Assembly (NCBI RefSeq): GCF_006539945.1
Contig: NZ_BJNZ01000005.1
Location: 124,001 to 188,000, forward strand
Source of the DNA: Cellulosimicrobium cellulans
GTDB lineage: Bacteria > Actinomycetota > Actinomycetes > Actinomycetales > Cellulomonadaceae
Length of the DNA stretch: 64,000 nt
Reading direction: 5' to 3'
In this document: piece after piece, positions 60,799 through 64,000 of the stretch
How the letters are laid out: the number at the start of each line of letters is the position of its first letter
How positions within the stretch are numbered: position 1 is the stretch's first letter
The notes under the pieces: generated by a model
What the model was told of the DNA's origin: nothing
Database searches by the model: none
The model's input: the letters and a program-made list of their open reading frames with translations, nothing else
Program-made: the position numbers and the translations under genes

Positions 60799-61269
60799 AT
60801 GGCGAAGGACACCGGCCGCAAGGTCGTCGCCAGCAACCGCAAGGCACGCCACGACTACGTGATCGAGGACGTGTACGAGGCGGGGATCGTCCTGTCGGGC
60901 ACCGAGGTCAAGGCGCTGCGGATGGGGCGGGCCTCGCTCGTCGACGGCTACGTCGCCGTCGACCGGGGCGAGGCCTGGCTCGAGAACGTCCACATCCCCG
61001 AGTACACCGAGGGCACGTGGAACAATCACGCCCCGCGTCGCAAGCGCAAGCTGCTCCTGCACAAGGAGGAGATCCTGCGCCTCGAGTCCAAGACGCGCGA
61101 GAAGGGCCACACGATCGTGCCGCTCGCGCTGTACTTCCTCGACGGGCGGGCCAAGGTCGAGATCGCGCTCGCCCGCGGCAAGAAGGAGTACGACAAGCGG
61201 CAGGCCCTGCGCGAGAAGCAGGACAACCGCGAGGCGCAGCGCGCCATGCGACAGCGCGAGCTGCGCTGA
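60799..61269 (+). CDS. smpB: SsrA-binding protein
   Basis: A 156-aa SmpB. Signatures [39 protein letters not shown] and the basic C-terminal tail [20 protein letters not shown] are complete. It brings tmRNA to stalled ribosomes. Start ATG has GGTAGGA upstream. The ssrA gene lies 655 bases downstream. The 207 bases before it hold possible promoter sequence (TACTCT near 60690) but no gene. Confidence 0.96.
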   Translation: MAKDTGRKVVASNRKARHDYVIEDVYEAGIVLSGTEVKALRMGRASLVDGYVAVDRGEAWLENVHIPEYTEGTWNNHAPRRKRKLLLHKEEILRLESKTREKGHTIVPLALYFLDGRAKVEIALARGKKEYDKRQALREKQDNREAQRAMRQRELR

Positions 61270-61313
61270 CCCCGGGGGCCCTCCGGGTCGACGACGGCCC
61301 CACCCGCTGGTGA

Positions 61314-61352
61314 CGTCGTCGCCCTCGACGTACGGTCGAGGGCGAGACGACG
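61314..61352. terminator. terminator after smpB
   Basis: CGTCGTCGCCCTCGAC pairs with GTCGAGGGCGAGACGACG around GTACG with one bulge. Confidence 0.7.
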
Positions 61353-61372
61353 ACCACGAACCAGGAGGCCCC

Positions 61373-61786
61373 ATGGTCAAGCTCCGTCAGTACATCCCGC
61401 GCCTCGCGGCGGGCGCGTACATCCTCAACTCCGGCCTGAACAAGCGCGGCGCGGACGAGGCGACCGCGCAGGGGATCCACGGCATGGCGGCGGGGACGTA
61501 CTCGTTCCTCGGGGACGTCGAGCCCCAGCAGTTCACCAAGGCGCTCTCGACCACGGAGATCGCGCTCGGCGCGGCGCTCGTCGCCCCGTTCGTCCCCACC
61601 GGGCTGGTGGCCGTGGGCCTGGGCGTCTTCTCGGCGGGGCTCGTGGGCATGTACCTGAAGACCCCGGGCATGACGCGCGAGGACGGGGTGCGGCCGACCG
61701 AGCAGGGCACGGGGCTCGCCAAGGACGTGTTCCTCCTCGGGATCGCGGGCGGTCTGCTCGTGGACGCACTGAGCCGCAAGAAGTAG
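61373..61786 (+). CDS. small DoxX-like membrane protein
   Basis: A 137-aa protein with about four membrane segments (IPRLAAGAYILNSGLN, then TEIALGAALVAPFVPTG, then LGVFSAGLVGMYL). It resembles DoxX-like actinobacterial proteins, with low certainty. The ATG follows ACCAGGAGGCC. Function is unknown. Confidence 0.6.
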   Translation: MVKLRQYIPRLAAGAYILNSGLNKRGADEATAQGIHGMAAGTYSFLGDVEPQQFTKALSTTEIALGAALVAPFVPTGLVAVGLGVFSAGLVGMYLKTPGMTREDGVRPTEQGTGLAKDVFLLGIAGGLLVDALSRKK

Positions 61787-61924
61787 TCGCCGGCGTGGCG
61801 AGCCGGGCCGCGTCCGGGAGGTGCGGAAATATCGGTGCGGCGACCGGCGTTCATCCCGTAGGCTTGTCCTGCTGAGCGAGGACCGGTTCCGCCCGGGAGC
61901 CGCGCAGTGATTGACAACTCCACA

Positions 61925-62288
61925 GGGGGTGATCGGTTTCGACGGTGGTCGTGCTTCGAGGAGAAGCGGGCCGAGGATGCAGGCTTATCTCGTTAACGAT
62001 GTCTGCAAAACACAGGTGCCGATAACAAGCGCACCGACTTCGCCCTCGCCGCCTGAGCGAGCCCCGAAGTCCGTCAGCCCGAGCTAGCTCTCGACTCGGA
62101 TCCTGGCGTCATCTAGAGAGCCACTGCTCGCAGTCCTCGTCATCGGGGCTGCGGGGACTTTCAGGTGACTGAGCCCGTCCGCATCTTGTCTGCGTGAGTG
62201 CGGGGGCCGAGAAAAACGACAGCAGACTGCGCCCGGAGAAGTCCTCGATCGGCGTCACCGGACCGGGGTTCGATTCCCCGCACCTCCA
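61925..62288 (+). ncRNA. ssrA: transfer-messenger RNA
   Basis: The 5' end GGGGGTGATCGGTTTCGAC and the 3' end with T-loop GGTTCGATTCC and CACCTCCA form the tRNA-Ala-like half. The acceptor stem shows the G3-U70 wobble that alanyl-tRNA synthetase needs. The tag frame starts at GCC 62018 and reads ADNKRTDFALAA, ending at TGA 62054-62056. The genomic end reads ACC, so the full CCA end must be completed by enzyme. Length is 364 nt, normal for actinobacteria. Confidence 0.96.
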
Positions 62289-62295
62289 CCCCTGC

Positions 62296-62334
62296 GGCGA
62301 CGGCCCGCACCCCTCGAGGGTGCGGGCCGCCGTC
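62296..62334. terminator. terminator after ssrA
   Basis: GGCCCGCACCC (62302-62312) and GGGTGCGGGCC (62318-62328) form a perfect 11-bp stem just beyond the tmRNA, extended by CGAC/GTCG. Confidence 0.8.
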
Positions 62335-62373
62335 GTCCCTGCGGGTCCTCCGCGGCCCGTGACGGGTCGCCCG

Positions 62374-62736
62374 TCACCAGCCGTGCTGCGCCCAGGCGGA
62401 GGCCGCCTCCTCGCCGCCGAGCCACTCGACCCGCAGCCGGCGCCCCCGCACGACGAGGTCGTCGCCGTCCTCACGCGGGAGCGGCGGTGCCTCGGGGTCG
62501 TCGCTGTACAGGTCCTCGGCCAGGGCCGGGTCGGCATCGTCCAGGTGGGCGCGCCACTGGACGCGCGGCTCGGGGTTCACGTGCCGCGGGAAGGCGTACG
62601 GCCCGACGGTGTCCCAGTGCGTGCACACGCGCGTCACGAGGTGCCCGACCGGCCGCGGCCCGCCGTCGTCCGCATCGTGCCAGAGGCGGGCGACGCGCCC
62701 GGTCGACGGGGTCTCGGCGATCGTCGGGTCAGTCAT
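62374..62736 (-). CDS. hypothetical protein
   Basis: A 120-aa protein with WRAHLDDADPALAEDLYSDD and DGDDLVVRGRRLRVEWLGGE. I do not recognise a family. Its ATG overlaps the end of the DUF4349 gene by eight bases, so it is co-translated with it. Confidence 0.7.
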   Translation of the reverse strand: MTDPTIAETPSTGRVARLWHDADDGGPRPVGHLVTRVCTHWDTVGPYAFPRHVNPEPRVQWRAHLDDADPALAEDLYSDDPEAPPLPREDGDDLVVRGRRLRVEWLGGEEAASAWAQHGW

Positions 62737-63715
62737 GGGTGGACGCCCCGACGAGCGGCCCGCGACTCGCGGCGGGAGCGTCGGGGCCGTCGTCGGGCCC
62801 CGGGCGGTCGGCGTCTGCCGACGGCGTGCCGCCGTCCTGGGCTCGCCGACGGAACCGGCGCAGGACCCAGCGCACGACGAGCAGCACCACCCCGGCGACC
62901 ACGAGCCAGGGGAGGAGGGCGCCGAGGACGACGACCAGCCCGTTGAGCGTGGTGAGCAGGGCGTTCCACCCGTTCTGCAGGCCCCCGAGGAAGCCGCCGG
63001 GGGCGAGCCGCTCGGTCGGCACGACCTCCACGACGGTGACGTGCAGGGTGGACATCGAGACCTGGTCCGTGAGCGCCGCTCGCTGCGACTGGAGCGACTC
63101 CAGCTCGGCCTGTCGTGTCGTCAGCTCCTGCTCCGCGGCGAGCAGGTCCGCGGTCGTCGCGGCGTCACCCATGAGGGTGCGCAGCCGCTCCACGGACGTC
63201 GTCAGGGCGTCGACCCGCGCGTCGAGGTCGCGAGCGGTCCCGGTCACGTCGACGGCCTCGATCGAGAGGTCGCGCACCTCGCCCACCTGGTCGAGGGCGT
63301 CGACGGTGGCGGTCGTCTGCGTCGACGGCACCCGGATCGTCAGCTCCGCGGACGCGCGTGCGTCGCCCTCGGGCTCCGACTGCCGCCGGCTCTCGACCCG
63401 GCCGCCCGCGCTCTCCGCGAGGTCGGCGACCGCGTCGGCCGCGGCCGCCGGGTCGTCGGCCACGACCGTGACCGACCCCGTGGTGACGATCTCCCGCTCC
63501 GCCGCGGCGACGGCGGCGTCCTCGTCGCCCGGGGCGATCCCCGAGGACACGTCCTCGGCGGCGTCCGCGACGCCACCCCCCGCGACCTCCGAGACCGCAC
63601 CACCGTCGTCGACGGAGAGCGACGCCATGTCGCCCGAGGACGCGGAGCAGCCCGCCAGGAGAGCGCCGCCGAGCAGGAGCCCCGCGACGACGGCGAGGGG
63701 GCGAGTGGTCCGCAT
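62729..63715 (-). CDS. DUF4349 lipoprotein
   Basis: A 328-aa lipoprotein. The lipobox LAGC puts the modified Cys at residue 23. The DUF4349 domain runs from about residue 60 (IVTTGSVTVVADDPAAAADA) to 230, with a coiled coil (AAEQELTTRQAELESLQSQR). A C-terminal helix (WLVVAGVVLLVVRWVLRRF) anchors it a second time. The ATG at 63715 has TACTCT six bases upstream and no ribosome site, so it is likely leaderless. Role unknown. Confidence 0.85.
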   Translation of the reverse strand: MRTTRPLAVVAGLLLGGALLAGCSASSGDMASLSVDDGGAVSEVAGGGVADAAEDVSSGIAPGDEDAAVAAAEREIVTTGSVTVVADDPAAAADAVADLAESAGGRVESRRQSEPEGDARASAELTIRVPSTQTTATVDALDQVGEVRDLSIEAVDVTGTARDLDARVDALTTSVERLRTLMGDAATTADLLAAEQELTTRQAELESLQSQRAALTDQVSMSTLHVTVVEVVPTERLAPGGFLGGLQNGWNALLTTLNGLVVVLGALLPWLVVAGVVLLVVRWVLRRFRRRAQDGGTPSADADRPGPDDGPDAPAASRGPLVGASTHD

Positions 63716-63864
63716 GCTGCGAGAGTAGGGGGCCAAGCGTGCGAACCGGACACCGCGCGCGACATCGTGACCGTCTTGTGAACTGGTCGTGATCCAACCG
63801 CAGCGCGATGCCCCGGACGTGGACGGCGGCGCAGTCCCTGGCTCTGGCACGGCAGGATGGTCGC

Positions 63865-64000
63865 GTGCTCGTGTGCTGCGGTCTCGTGACCCTCGACGTC
63901 GTCCAGGTCGTCGACGCGCTGCCTCGACCCGACGAGAAGGTCGTCGCGCGGTCCGTCACCGCGACCTTCGGGGGGCCTGCGGCCAACGCCGCGGCGACCG
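63865..64000 (+). CDS. PfkB-family carbohydrate kinase, partial
   Basis: The first 45 residues of a ribokinase-like protein, cut by the window end. The opening LVCCGLVTLDVVQVVDALPR and the substrate-side GGPAANAAAT match the family. The GTG has AGGATGG upstream. Substrate cannot be told from this fragment. Confidence 0.75.
   Translation, partial: MLVCCGLVTLDVVQVVDALPRPDEKVVARSVTATFGGPAANAAAT

Overview
The window is GC-rich actinobacterial chromosome. The evidence is a three-subunit acyl-CoA carboxylase with an epsilon subunit, an F420-type luciferase-like monooxygenase, GTG-rich starts, many apparently leaderless promoters, an in-frame prfB and an ssrA tag reading ADNKRTDFALAA. Gene content fits the Cellulomonas/Promicromonospora group of Micrococcales (inference from style only; there is no rRNA to prove it).

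Layout. 26-6484: rightward operon for reductive pyrimidine catabolism (semialdehyde dehydrogenase, class III aminotransferase, beta-ureidopropionase, dihydropyrimidinase, LLM flavoenzyme). 6578-20502: anaerobic nitrogen block. A rightward set (NnrS-like membrane protein, a very large membrane-anchored copper nitrite reductase, DUF2249 protein) faces a leftward narK-narG-narH-narJ-narI set. A SufR-like putative Fe-S regulator sits beside narK, and a DosR/DevR-like box precedes the nir set. 20594-22695: NUDIX hydrolase and MFS exporter. 22755-32542: acyl-CoA carboxylase locus (accA3-type alpha, maf, AEC permease, DUF885 peptidase, epsilon, beta) with divergent birA; a palindrome abuts the accD -10. 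32652-40968: adenylate cyclase, SRAP protein, drug exporter, secreted phytase-like/GDPD fusion, LCP protein, PLP aminotransferase.

41171-53950: a Tad/Flp pilus locus whose tadB is cut in two by an 8.0-kb integrated element (43092-51120). The element has a large serine recombinase at its left end, a P22-type coat protein, a probable head-tail adaptor, a run of tiny overlapping genes, a zinc-ribbon protein, a Cas2-fold SinR-type protein and a leftward module with a winged-helix replication-like protein. I found no portal, terminase, protease or tail gene, so it looks like a capsid-encoding phage satellite. Joining the flanks at the shared 7-bp core GGCGAGC restores a 286-codon tadB exactly in frame, so the element could act as a reversible switch on pilus assembly. 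This is the most novel feature of the window.

54140-56028: a secreted protein and a DUF916/WxL-interacting-like membrane protein. 56107-61786: prfB, ftsE, ftsX, an EnvC-like M23 protein, smpB and a small membrane protein, followed by ssrA (tmRNA). 62374-64000: a hypothetical protein, a DUF4349 lipoprotein and the start of a PfkB-family kinase cut by the window edge.
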